From Neoceratodus forsteri (taxonomy: Eukaryota > Chordata > Ceratodontiformes > Ceratodontidae): a DNA stretch of 64,000 nucleotides. The notes under the pieces are model-generated. The model was not told the origin of the DNA and did no database searches. It saw nothing but the letters and a program-made list of their open reading frames with translations. Positions 10,657-21,134 of the stretch are shown here, in pieces. Location of the stretch: positions 1,090,017,001-1,090,081,000 of the forward strand of contig CM057453.1 in assembly GCA_016271365.2 (NCBI GenBank). Reading direction: 5' to 3'. A program made the position numbers and the translations under genes. Every line of letters begins with the position of its first letter. Positions within the stretch are counted from its first letter, which is position 1.

Positions 10657-12560
10657 TAATTCTCTCCCTTCTCCCTGTCCAACCCTCATCTATGGTAATT
10701 CTACGCTATCTGATCCTCCTTCTGTTGCATCTACTTTCAACACGTTCTTCATGTCTTGTGCTTTCTCACTCCTAACCACTCTTCCCCCCCCCCGTACACC
10801 TGCTGCCGCCCTATATCCCCTTTCTACACCTCACTTTTCTACCACTCCCTCCTTCTCATTCTCACTCATCTCGCCAAACAAGGCTCTTAAGGCCCTCCAT
10901 GCCTTGAACTCTAGCAAGGGCAAGAGTCCAGATGTCCTGGACCCTAAAGTGCTTTATCTTTCCGCTTCTGTTGTAGCTTTTCCCCGGCCTCTACTCTTTC
11001 CTCAGTTCCCACAACCTGGAAACACTCTACAGGTATTCCTCTCCCCAAAGGTGGTGATTCCTTAACCTCAGGGAACTATCGACCAATCTCGTTACTTCCA
11101 ATTCTAGCTGAGCTCCAAGAACGTATAGTGCTCAGACCTTACTTTGACTCTGCCTCATTTTTCACCCCTTTCCAGTCTGACTTCCGCAAGTCTCACTCCA
11201 CCACCACCTCCCTCACACGTCTCACTGACACCATACTCACCAATATGGATCAGGGACATATTACCTCTGCCATATTTGTTGACCTGGCAAAAGCCTTCGA
11301 CACAGTAATCCCACTCACTTCTCCTCCAAAAACTCACAGCCGCAGGGCTAACTTCCTCGGCCCAAGCTTGGTTTCACTCCTGCCTATCTGGCAGATCTCA
11401 GTCGGTTAAGATTGCCTCCTCCCTCTCTCCTCCTCTCACCATCAACACTGGTGTCCCACAGGGCTCAGTACTTGGCCCTATTCTATTCTCAGTGTTTCTC
11501 AGTGATCTCCCTACAGTTCAGTCCTCATCCCAAATCCACATGTACGTGGACCACACTGTCCTTTACACGTCTAGTACTTCTCATGCTGTTGCGGAGGCTA
11601 GACTGCAACACGATTTCAACACGGTCTAGCTGTGGTTCCAGTCCAACCAGGGAGGCAGTATAGCGCAGTAGTTTAAGGCTCTGAGCTGCAAATCTGGAGA
11701 CCTGGATTTGAATCCCACAGCCCCCACTTGCATATACTGTGTGACCCTAAGCAAGTCACTTAACTTCCCTGTGCTCCCAGGTTGCAACTGTAAAAAAGCT
11801 TTCAGCTTAGTGTGTCTCTCCTGGTTAAAACAATTGGAAAAATAAACCAGCTATTCCTGAACACCAAAAAGACAGTCTCTGTCTAGTGTCGAAGGACATG
11901 GAGACAATCTAAACTCCCATCCCTGCCTGCCTTCCACACCCTGGATGGTGCACCTATTGAAAATGTCACTACCTTTAGATACCTTAGGGTCTGGTTAGAT
12001 CACCACCTGGACTTTTCGACACACATGAAAGCAATCCATAAGAACCTTCACCCCAAATTTGGTGATTTATATAGAAACATGGATTGCATTCCACAAACTG
12101 CACGTTGTGTAGTTGTGCTGTGAATGATCCTCCCCACCTTTGACTATGCTGACTTGGTCTACAATGCTGCACCCAAAACTACACTGGCCAGATTGGATAC
12201 CTTCTTTAACTCCTTTTGTCACTTTGTCCTATCCTGCCCCCCTCACACACATCACTGTGACCTATACAAAGCCCTATCACTCCCATCCATGGAGTCTAGA
12301 TGCCTGTCCCATACTGCCACTTTCATGGCCAAATTCTGGACTGGTAACCTCCCCTCTTACCTCCCTTCCTCCATCTATGCATCTTCCCAACACACTTACT
12401 CCCTACACTGACCTAAAATCATTTGCTATCCCCCACCGATCCTCCACCACTACTGGTCAATGTGCCTTGTCTTTCCGATGTCCTAAACTGTGGAACACAC
12501 TTCCACCTCCAATCCGCAATGTCACCCTACCAAAATCTGTCTCCTCCCTATTATGAGAAT
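10657..12560 (+). pseudogene. LINE A reverse transcriptase and C-terminal domain (copy 1)
   Basis: RT landmarks in order: SGNYRPISLLPI near 11068, FVDLAKAFDTV near 11275 (motif A), GVPQGSVLGPILFSVFLSDL near 11450 (motif B), and IHMYVDHTVLY near 11537, where the expected MYADD has become MYVDH and catalytic activity is lost. The frame then reads WFQSNQ, is interrupted by a SINE, and resumes LFLNTKKTVS. C-terminal landmarks are VTTFRYLRVWLDHHLDF and ILPTFDYADLVY (12124), then WNTLPPPIRN near 12492. Several frameshifts are present. Confidence 0.88.
11651..11844 (+). mobile_element. CORE-type tRNA-derived SINE (copy 1) with TSD
   Basis: A 194-bp SINE flanked by 'aaccag' at 11645-11650 and 11845-11850. 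The head looks tRNA-derived, with an A-box-like 'tagcgcagtagtttaag' and a B-box-like 'gatttgaatcccac'. The body 'tgtgaccctaagcaagtcac' matches the conserved core of MIR/CORE-SINEs. The tail 'ctcccaggttgcaactgtaa' resembles the LINE 3' ends at 2.8 and 32.8 kb. Removing the SINE and one duplication restores WFQSNQLFLNTKK in LINE A. Confidence 0.9.
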
Positions 12561-13176
12561 ACACAACCCCTACATGCCCGTGCCAAAACCTACCATCTGC
12601 ACTCCTTATACTGACCCCCTACCCCATTCCTAGCACCTAGCCCAGGACGTGGCTTCCAGGACATGGTCCAGATTGGGAGGCCACTTAACGCACTAACCAA
12701 CCGCCTGCGATCGCAAGGACCTGGACTCTCTCGAGCTGCCCCAACTGCCCCAGTCATCTGTTGCAGTGTACTGACCTATTTGTTGTCTGCCCAGTTCTTC
12801 TGTTTACTTACTTCTATCAGTATGAATTCGACCACTATTTCTTTGATATAAGTACTGCGAAATTGAATGCAATATTGACGGAATGCCATGTCTGCTATGT
12901 ACATATGACTTCTCACTCTTTATCATGTATTCACGTGACTAGTCTGTGATGTAAATATTGCGTAATTAAATGTAATATTGATGGAATGTTATGTCTCATA
13001 TGTACCTATGAATTACTCACTCATTCTCAATGTATTCATGTTAGTAGTAATTGTACTACTCCCCCTCCCCACTCCAGGATGCATCTGGAAACGAGCAATA
13101 CTGCACAGTATGCCTTCCTGGTGAAACATTTGAATTAAAAAAATAAAAATTAAATATTTGCATAAAACTACAGTGG

Positions 13177-13395
13177 CAGTATTCAGGGATGGAAATTGGC
13201 ACCAGCCCACTAGCCAAATGCTGGTAGATTTTGTATCGGGCTAGTAAGATTTTCCTTTAACTAGCCCTTCAGTTTAGTACTGGACAAGGTAACATTTGAA
13301 TGCGTACATCAGCTGGGTTAGTGGAAAAGTCTATGGGGCTAGCATATTTTCCTTTTCACTAGCCCTGCTGGCTAGTGGCTGCAACACTTAATTTC
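13177..13395 (+). repeat. Interspersed repeat R3, copy 1
   Basis: Contains two related 30-bp units at 13238-13267 and 13336-13365. Each starts 'gggctag', ends 'actagccc' and is itself imperfectly palindromic. A diverged inverted copy of the second half lies at 38258-38362. The outer motifs 'cactagcca' and 'tggctagtgg' are also inverted, so a small DNA transposon relic is likely. No coding capacity. Confidence 0.6.
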
Positions 13396-13739
13396 AACAT
13401 CTGAGTATTCTGACTATAGTTCACTGTTTGTTAAGGTGTCTGAAGCCCACCTATGGCTTTACTCCAATATCTTAGCCTCTGGAGAGGGACACAATTTTAA
13501 ATATTTGATAATTAAAAGTTACAGATTGACTGACTGATTTTAAACATTTGAGTGAGCCTTCTGATTAAATTGTCCATAGCCTCAGTGCCATGTTGGCAGT
13601 AAATTTCACCCATCTCTTTAAATGGGTTCTCAAGTGAATCTCCCATGAGAGGGGCTCTATCAAGTGCTAGTAAATTAGTTATTTTTGGACCTTAGTAGAA
13701 GCTTTTTATAAGGGAGCTAGTACTGTTGGCTACCAGCAT
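13396..13739. other. Unassigned sequence
   Basis: No gene or repeat recognised between the R3 repeat and the GC-rich block. Confidence 0.4.
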
Positions 13740-14530
13740 GGCCTATTCATCAAAACAGAGCTCTGGCCCGGCCCAGTGTCGCTGAGGGTTGAGACACTGG
13801 ATGCCACACCGGCGACATTGGTTCGGGAACAGACTCTGGCCATCGGTGGTCGGCAGGGCAGGGAAGGGATTGAGCATCTGGAGGACTGCTCTCCCTTCCC
13901 GGGGAGGGATCCTGGACTATGCGCTGCTCCTTAGCAGCCCCCGATGCAGATCTGGGGCACCGCAAGGAACCTGCGGTGCAGCAACTTGTGGTGGAGCGTC
14001 GGGCATCGGCACACAGTGCCTGGATGCCATTGCATGACCGTGCTCCAGGGGAAACTTCAAGCGGAAAACCCTGGTGGTCTAAGTGGAGGTGAAGGGGACC
14101 CTGGAGACCCACCCACATCCCGCTGCCTGACTTGCCTCACTGGGATCTCCCATCTCCTGCCGCAGTTCTGTGACCATCCCTCTAATCGCTGGTCAGCAAT
14201 TTTTTCAATGGGCTGTGCCAGTTATAATTTGCCGTTATAGCCCGCGGGTTATAACGGCGAGCACGTGCCGAGTCAGTCAACAACAACCATTCTGTGATTG
14301 GTTGTTAATGTCCTACTGGGCGGGCTTCCACTCTTGAGCAAACATGGCGGCTCCTTATCCGCATAGCGAGGAGCCACCAGACTGATAGTCCTCATCGTGT
14401 ATTTTAAAATAAAAATAAAACAGTCATGTGAACTATATTTCAAAAATATCTGGTTGATCGCGCCATTCGAAAGCCATAGAGGACAACTGCCATGAACAAC
14501 GGCTCAGACCTTGCTCCTTGAGGTAAGACT
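13740..14530 (+). promoter_or_regulatory. CpG-rich block with promoter-like motifs and splice-donor-like site
   Basis: Base composition jumps to GC- and CpG-rich compared with its flanks. It holds a 28-bp near-perfect palindrome at 14231-14258 centred on 'cccgcggg', an inverted CCAAT box ('gattgg', 14296), a GC box ('gggcggg', 14318-14324) and a YY1-like 'aacatggcggc' at 14341. A consensus-like splice donor 'gag|gtaagact' follows at 14522/14523. These could mark a host promoter and first exon on the plus strand. A LINE leader is the main alternative: 'gtcatgtgaactatattt' at 14422 also occurs, inverted, at about 19.48 kb next to LINE A. Long overlapping frames on both strands look like a GC effect. 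Confidence 0.3.
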
Positions 14531-14708
14531 ATAATGATTGCAACACAGAACTTTGGTCAAAGTAAAAAAAAAAAAATAAAAATAAATAAAACAACAACTG
14601 TTAAAAAGGAAACTATGAGAAAAAAAAGACTAATGGGAAGACAGACAGGGTGTGTGTGTGTGTATGTGAGAGAGATTCAGACACAGGGCTGGAAAACATT
14701 GCACACAG

Positions 14709-14872
14709 CAATTATAAATAAACTATGGGGAAGTGTGTTTAAATTTGAAATTAATGGTTGCCCTCGGTGTGGGATGCTTTAATAAACCCCTCGGGCGTTT
14801 ATGTAGCATCCCACACCTCGGGCAACAATTAATTTCTCATTAAGCACACTTCCCCATGCATTATTGTATATG
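14709..14872. repeat. Foldback (hairpin) element
   Basis: Inverted arms of about 80 bp at 14709-14789 and 14793-14872 meet with almost no loop. Matching blocks include 'ggtgtgggatgct' with 'agcatcccacacc' and 'ggggaagtgtg' with 'cacacttcccc'. It encodes nothing. Probably a palindromic MITE; ends and target duplication are not resolved. Confidence 0.8.
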
Positions 14873-15692
14873 TAATCTGGCCACACTAGGGGGAGCATTC
14901 TCCTGCCTTAGTTTGAAGGCCAGAAATAGCGATGGGTACTGTAATCACCCTTCTGGTGATGGCCATGAGAGGGCATGTAGCACCTGGCAGTGATGCTCAC
15001 AGGGTGGGGCTCCTGATGTGAATCGGCTAACCCGGTGATAGAAGGTTCTGAGCTTTTGCAGTTATTTATTTATTGAAGTGTTTCACCATGGAGGCACACT
15101 GAGCAACAAGTTGCTAGTCTCCCGGTGTGACTTGGGAAAGGAAGGGGTACAACTGGAATGAGACGACAAACATTCAAGTTACAAGACCAACATTAACATA
15201 CAGTTGTAAGGCAGGTGTTACAAACAGTGTTACAACAGTGTTGTGCATAACATGCAGAAAGAGTGGACAATAATAAGTACTAGGTTAATTAGTAAACAAG
15301 TGCTTACGTGAAAGAAAAGGGGGAAGGGGAGGGAGGGGTGAGGTAGAGGGAGGGGGGAAGAGTCGTGTCCCTGGAGACCCCTTCAGGATGTGAGGAGCCC
15401 TGCAAGGGAACTGGTGGGACCTGAGAGAAGGGGATAAGGTAGTGTCCCAGAGAGAACCCTTTAAGATGGTGGGGAAAGGGAGTAGATGAGAGATACAAGC
15501 CCCTTGAGGGGTAGGAGAGGGACCCATGGAGAGCATTCGGTGTCCTTTACATTTTGTGAGAGATCAAGGGAGGCCAATAAGGGGGAGCAATTGGGGAAAG
15601 GGGAGGAGGGCTAAAGATTTGGGGGGTGGGTGCACAGGGTAAAATGAAGGTGAGGGTGGGGGCAGGTTTTGTCCAGGGCGTAGAGGAGGGAA

Positions 15693-17493
15693 TTAGGGAG
15701 GGACATGGCAGGAGCAGCTATGTGCAAGGTAATTATTGAGGGCAGAGCTGATGGAGTATGCGGAGGATGAGTGCCGGATTTGAGGGGGGGAGGGAATTCC
15801 AGATTTTTGGGAGGCGGTGAGAGTAACCAGATTGGTCGACTTGGGTGGATCTGCGGGAGACAACCAGGGTACGGGAGTCAGTTGATCTAAGGGAATGAGA
15901 GGGTGTTGCAAAGGAGAAGGTGAGGCAGGAAGGGAGCTCACCCAGCCAGTGCTTGGAGGTGAATTTAGCACAGTGGGAGAGTTGCCTATTTGTAAGAGAG
16001 GGAAGGATAGGGCACTATAAAGACCGCAGTGATGGAAAGTAGAGAGGGCTTCCAGGCAAGCGGCATGAATTGAAGAGGGTGTCCAGTCTGGCCAGGGAGG
16101 ACTTAGTGGCAGCACCATAGACTACGTCACAGTAGTTGAAAATGGGCAGTATCATTTTCTGAACAAGTTCATGCCTAGCCGTCGGAGGGATGCAGCTATG
16201 GTTCCTGAACAGGGCACCAAGCTTGGGGTGCAGTTTTTTCAATAGTTCCAGAGATGTTTAGGTGTTGATCCAGCCAAACACCCAAGTGCCTGAAGGAGGA
16301 TGTGTTCTCAAGTAAAGTCCCTTAAGGGTATGAAAAAAGTGGGTAGAGAGGGAAGTCTAGAGAGTCTCTGCCTTGTGCCAAAGGTCATGGAGACGGTCTT
16401 CTTGGCGTTGAGGAAGAGTTTATGGTTAGCAAACCAGAGCTGAACCTTGTCAAAGTCTTGTTGTAAGCTGGTTGTAACCTCGTCAGGACAGGAGCCATTG
16501 TCATACATATGTATAGCGGAGGATAGGGAACAAACAGAGGGAAGGTCGTTTAAGAAGATGGAGACTAGGAGGGGCCCTAATACCAAGCCCTGGCGGACTC
16601 TAGTGCTGATTGGGAAGGGAGAGGAAGTGGCATCCAAGATCTTAACTGATTGGGTACTGCCAATGAGGTAGGCCTTGAACCAGTTTGTGGTAGAGGGAGA
16701 TAGGCCAGCTGCTGGGAGTGAGTCGAGGAGAAGGGAGTGAGAGACAGTGTTGAAGGCCTCGGCCAGGTTGACAAAAATGGCAGAGGTAATTTAGCCGTTG
16801 TCCATTCCATTTAGGATGGAGTCTGTGAGCTGTAGGAGAGAGTGGTGGTTGTTGAGTTTGTGTTTTTTTTTTTTCCCTGAAACCAGACTGGAAAGAGGTG
16901 AAAAAGGAGGTGTCGGATAGAAAAGAGGTGAGTTAGGAGAGGACAGTGTGTTCTTGAAGCTTGGCAAGGGTAGAGAGGAGAGAAATGAGGCGATAGTTGC
17001 CAGGGGATGAGGGGTTACCCCTTTGGGTAGAGGGAGGACCACAGCATGTTTCCATGAAAAGGGGACCGAGGCAGTAGAGAATGAGAGATTTAGGATTATT
17101 GAGAAGGAGTAGGCAATGGCCGAAGCGGAGAGGGAGAGGAGTTTTGGGTCAAGGCCATCAGAGGAGGCACCTTTAGAGGGGTTGATGGTGAGGAGGGCAC
17201 TTGGGGCATCGTTAGGGGGTACAGTAGCAGAAGAGAAGGTGGGAGGGTGGTGGAGGGGCACACCGGTAGAGGGTGGGGAGGGATTTCAGTAGTTCAGTGG
17301 TGCAGGAGGTATAGTAGTAGTTAAATTCTGGAACTACAGCTGGTGGGTCGGACACTAGTGAGCTATTTACTCTAGGTACCGGGGGCAGAGGGCGAGATGA
17401 GGGGGTAAATAGAACTTTGAAGGGGAATTTTTGTTGGTGATTAAGGCAGATTTTAAATATTCGGACTTGGCTAACCTTGTAGCCCTGGTGCAA
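15693..17493 (-). pseudogene. LINE A reverse transcriptase and C-terminal domain (copy 2)
   Basis: Reading the minus strand: ALLTINPSKGASSDGLDPKL near 17.2 kb, a pre-palm block found in L2/Rex1-type RTs; then STWPRPSTL near 16.78 kb where motif A would be; then GLVLGPLLVSIFLNDLPS (motif B). IHMY is followed by DNGSC where family members have ADD (about 16494-16505), so the catalytic aspartates are gone. WFANHKLFLNAKKTVSMTFG and the C-terminal ILPIFNYCDVVYGAATK follow. Stops and frameshifts split it into at least four frames. Confidence 0.85.
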
Positions 17494-17719
17494 GTGTTTT
17501 TGAGCATGCGGAAGTTCGTGAGGTCACTAGGATGCTGGGTAGCTTTATGATGCTTCCAGACTCGATCTCTAGCCCTGAGGCAGGCCAGAAGTTCAGGGGT
17601 TAGCCAAGGTAAGTAGTTACCTCTGACTCTGGTTTGTTTGAGTGGGGCAAAGGCGTTCCAGTTTACAAGAAAAATTTCTTTGAAGTAGGCAAGGACCTTA
17701 TCAACTGAGGGGAAGGAGG

Positions 17720-18515
17720 TTAGGGGGACCAGTCAGAAGTGGCAAGGTTGCTCAAGAGAGGTTCAAGGTCAGGAGGCTTGAAAGAGAGTAGTTGTATGGT
17801 TTTGTGAGGCGGTTTAGTTCTGTGGACTTTCCTAACTATGAGTATTGGGTTATGGTCACTGAGCGCATCAGGGAGGATGCCAGAGGTGATTATGCGGTGG
17901 GGGTGGGAAGTAAGGGCCCAGTCGAGTAAGGAGTGTTGTTGTGTCTTGTGGTTTGGGCGGGTGGGTTTGGAGATCAGTTGGGAGAGGTTTAGGGTTCTGA
18001 TTTTGTTTTTAGTTTTGGTAGTTTTAGGTGGCAACCAAATAATTCCCCAGAGTGAGCAAGGGAAGTGATGGAGGTTAGGAGTGTAGCATGACCAAAGAAT
18101 GGACATTTGGGCGGCAGTGTATACCGGCTACGAAGATTGGGAGAGTGAAGGGGAGGGTCACATGGATAGCTAGGGCATCATGGGTCTCAGGATTGGAGGA
18201 TGAGTAGATGATGGAATATTGAATGAAGGCTAGGACATAAATGGCCACACCACCACCCCTGCCAGCACAGCCATGTCTTAGCAGTGAGTAACCAGGAATG
18301 GAGACTGAGTGATCAGGGATACTGCTCTTTAGCCAAGTTTCTGAGATGATTACAATGTCTGGTTTTAGAGTGCACGCCATGGTCTGAATCTGGTCTATTT
18401 TTTGCAACAAGCTGCAGGTGTTTAGATGTAGGATCTTTAAGCCCTTTGGGAGGGCTGAGAGAAGAGAATGGGGGGAGGCAGTAGAGGATGAGGCACCAGA
18501 GGGGCAAGGGGCAAT
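17720..18515 (-). pseudogene. LINE A AP endonuclease (copy 2)
   Basis: The longest uninterrupted LINE A endonuclease stretch. Minus-strand frames show GLKILHLNTCSLLQKI, PDIVIISETWLKS with the catalytic Glu, GYSLLRHGCAGRGGGVAIYV, and FTLPIFVAGIHCRP in place of the usual YRPP. After a frameshift near 18.09 kb come LNLSQLISKPTRPNHK and GILPDALSDHNPI with the terminal SDH. It would nick chromosomal DNA for target-primed reverse transcription. Confidence 0.88.
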
Positions 18516-18890
18516 AGTGCCTTGGTTTGGGTGGATATCCCCGGCGGAGAGAAAGTGGAGCTTAGAGGATTTTGAGGGGGCTGGTGAGGAGGTTGGGAGT
18601 TTTGAGGAGAAGGGAGTGGATGAGTGAGGAATAAGAAGGTGGAGAACCGCAGTGAAACTGGACACCGTTATCAAAGCCGCATGAGGAATAGTGGTAGAGT
18701 GAAACCATATTTCAAATGGCAGGAAGGGAGGGAGTGATCGCATGGATGTGGGTAGAGGATAGGAGATAGTAACTGATGGGGTTGGGAGAGTTATTAGGAA
18801 TAGGTGAGTAGAGAGCAAGTGGAGGTGGTAAAGAGAGGGATATGAGCAGAACAAAGGGGGAGAGAGGAGAGTAGGGGATGCATTGTTCAT
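18516..18890 (-). pseudogene. LINE A N-terminal leader peptide region
   Basis: An open minus-strand frame of about 125 codons precedes the endonuclease. It is Ser/Pro/Leu-rich, with hydrophobic stretches (PSLYHLHLLSTHLFLITL), and ends at the 2A-like trace. No known domain is seen. If the 2A-like site was once active it would have released this segment from the endonuclease-RT protein; that is inference. Confidence 0.4.
18519..18542 (-). other. 2A-like peptide remnant, LINE A copy 2
   Basis: Minus-strand frame reads GDIHPNQG about 30 residues before the endonuclease, at the same relative place as GDIKSNPD in copy 1. It resembles the tail of 2A ribosome-skipping peptides, with substitutions. 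Low-confidence functional reading. Confidence 0.45.
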
Positions 18891-19576
18891 AAGGCAGAGA
18901 AATTAGTTAATTGATTTAAGAAGAGGAAGCATTTGTAAGCAGGGAGTGTAGAGGAGGGGGCTTGTCAGATGGAGGGGGGAGCTGTAGTTTAGGAAGGTAT
19001 CTATATGAACAGCCACGGATCGCTTGGATAAAGATTATGTCCCTCTAGTGGCAGTACAGTATAATTTGCTAATGGGAAAATGAACACAGGGAAAAAAAAA
19101 GCACAGAGGATAACAGGAGGTTTGAAAAATGTGCGCCCACCAGTTAAAACGGCGAAGCTAAGCCACGTCCCTAGGTGCTGTTCCTTGGCAGGCTGGAGTT
19201 CCCTGGTCAGGGGATGCCTCCTAGGAAGAAATGAGAGAGGGGAAAATAGGGATGAAATTAAAAAGGCAGTCGGAGGGTGAGGCAGTCAGTGAGTGGATAC
19301 AGGAAGACAGCAGGAGCAAATAAAGTGACAAAAGGAGGGCAATAAACAGAAAGGGGATGACTCCGAGAAGCCGAGTGGGGGGGGCTAGGAGGGTACACTG
19401 GGAGAGAGAGGTATGGGGAACAAGAGAGTAGAAGATAGAGGGAAAAACAGCTATAAATTGCAGTTATTAAATAGTCTAAATATAGTTCACATGACTACAC
19501 ACAGTTCAATAAAGCACATTCAACAGACAGGAGAAAGCTGTTATGATTTGAAAAATGTGTGACCACCAGTTAAAAC
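18891..19576 (-). promoter_or_regulatory. Putative LINE A 5' leader with a repeated 30-mer
   Basis: Non-coding sequence upstream of LINE A ORF2, ending where LINE B coding similarity starts. A 30-bp block beginning 'tttgaaaaatgtg' and ending 'ccagttaaaac' occurs at 19121-19150 and 19547-19576, differing at two positions, 426 bp apart. It could be a leader repeat or an unusually long flanking duplication around 19151-19546. Confidence 0.35.
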
Positions 19577-21038
19577 TCTGGCCAGGAGGCATTTCTGCCC
19601 CTCTAACACTTAATAGAACCGGAGTGCCATAAAATAGGGTGGGTAGTATGGTGCCTGTAACCACCTTTAGCCGGGATTCACATGTAAGGAGGGGACTTAG
19701 ACTATAAAGCAGACCCAGTTTCTGGTTCACAGTCTTGGTCAATCGGTCGGTGAGGCCTTGAGAGTGCAGTTTTGATGAAGAGTCATACCTAAGTACTTGA
19801 TGGATTCGACCACCTCAACCGTTGATCCACTGGTGAGAGTCGGTGTCAGGATCGATGATCTGTCTGATCCTAAGCTTGCCGGGCCAAACAATATTGCAGT
19901 TTTTTTTTTTTTTTTTTTTTTGCTGTTTAGCACGAGGTTGTGTTTTTTACCAACCATCACTTGGAGTTGTAGGTCAGTTGTCAGTTCAGCGTTTAAAGTC
20001 ACTTTGTCTTTGGAGGACCTGTATAGCACTGCGTCATCAGCATGCAGGGTTAAGTTTGCATCTTCACAATTATTTGGCATCCTATTAATAAATATGGAGA
20101 ATAATAGGGGTCCCAGGATGAACCCCTGGGGACTCTGTCAAATATTGGATGTGTGTTAGTATGGATACCCTGCCATCTTACAAGCTGGGTCCTTCCCTGG
20201 AGGTAGTCAGAGAACCATTGCACTGACAGACTGTATAGGCCTATTGCATTAAGATTCTCGATGAGTAGTTTATGATCTACCAGGTTGAAGGCCTTGGTAA
20301 GGTCGATGAAGACTGCACCATTAAAAGGCCTTCACCGAGAGCTGAGAATATGTTCGAGGTGATGCTGACTAAGGCGGTGTCAGTTCCATGATTTTTTCTG
20401 AAACCATATTGCTTAGCTGTGAATATCTTGTGACTCTCAATATAGTCTATTAATTGGTTGTAGATAACTCTCTCTAGCATCTTGCTCAGGATGTAGAGAA
20501 GCAAGATGGGCTGGTAGTTCTTAACTTTTTCATGAGAGCCACCTTTATGTATTGGTGTAACCAGGGTAATTTTCCAGAATGTTGGGACTTGCCCTTCTAG
20601 AATAGATCCAGGGGTTTTTAAGTAGTTTAAGGACCTCACGTTTGAGGTGAGCTTGAAATGAAAGTTTGGGGGTGGGGGTTATATCAGACTCAATTTGCAT
20701 GGGTGGGTATGACCCCGGGCTGTGTGTCTTTAATTTTTCCAGGTCAGTGAAGAAAAGGTTAAATGCATTGGCGGCTTCGACTGGTTTTTTTTTAGGCTAG
20801 CGCCATTTGCTGTTATAGCACGTTCACCCTGGGCTGGACGACCTTTGATGAGGGTATTGATCTGCGACCAGAATGTTTTAGGGTTAGAGAGATTTTTAGC
20901 TTGGCGGTTTCTAATGTAAAGTTTTTTTGCTGCTCTTAACTCATCTTTACATTTATTATGTAGTACCCTAAAAGTCTGCCAATCATGAGGCTGACTTGTG
21001 GTTTTGAATGTCCCCCATGCTCCGTCTCTTTTCCTCAT
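19577..21038 (-). pseudogene. LINE B linker, reverse transcriptase and C-terminus
   Basis: In minus-strand order: a basic linker (CKDELRAAKKLYIRNRQAKN, NPKTFWSQIN), then WKITLVTPIHKGGSHEKVKNY and YGFRKNHGTDTALVSI at the fingers/palm start, then TLHADDAVLYRSS with the catalytic HADD at 20033-20044, then VESIKYLGMTL and KTVNQKLGLLYS. Motif A is reduced to a partial match after a frameshift at about 20.32 kb, and motif B is not clear. Non-functional as it stands. Confidence 0.87.
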
Positions 21039-21134
21039 GCATTTTTTTTTTGTCCCTGGATATCCATCTTGCTTCCTGACCTTTTACCCTAAGCTCCCTC
21101 ATAGGGGCATGTTTATTTTCGGCTGATAGAAAAC

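Larger units (their letters stand above)
7817..13150 (+). mobile_element. LINE A copy 1, interrupted by three insertions
   Basis: A non-LTR retrotransposon of a family present three times in the window (also 15.06-19.58 and 41.24-42.58 kb). Pieces are 7817-8136, 9507-10383, 10657-11650 and 11851-13150. They give, in order, a 2A-like peptide trace, AP endonuclease, reverse transcriptase, C-terminal domain and 3' UTR. The 3' end phrase 'gatgcatctgga' (13079-13090) followed by 'ccttcctggt' and A-rich sequence matches copy 3 at 42.52-42.58 kb. Insertions are a CR1, a foldback relic and a SINE. The RT style (SLTRLTDTIL, FVDLAKAFDTV) is jockey-superfamily, L2/Rex1-like. Confidence 0.88.
15056..19576 (-). 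mobile_element. LINE A copy 2, nearly full length
   Basis: The most complete member of LINE A, on the minus strand: 5' leader (about 18.9-19.58 kb), 2A-like trace, AP endonuclease, reverse transcriptase, C-terminal domain and a 3' end at about 15.06 kb whose reverse complement reads 'ccatggtgaaacacttcaat' before an A-rich tail. All domains align in order with copies 1 and 3. Frames are broken repeatedly. Its 5' side abuts LINE B at 19576/19577. Confidence 0.88.

Noticed and set aside
11651..11740. tRNA gene suggested by A-box- and B-box-like motifs
   Set aside because: No cloverleaf can be folded with a proper anticodon stem, and the motifs are followed by a CORE-SINE body; it is a SINE head.
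13750..14118. 122-codon minus-strand frame and overlapping plus-strand frames in the GC-rich block
   Set aside because: Long frames on both strands of the same GC-rich segment are expected by chance, because stop codons are AT-rich. No domain or codon pattern supports either.
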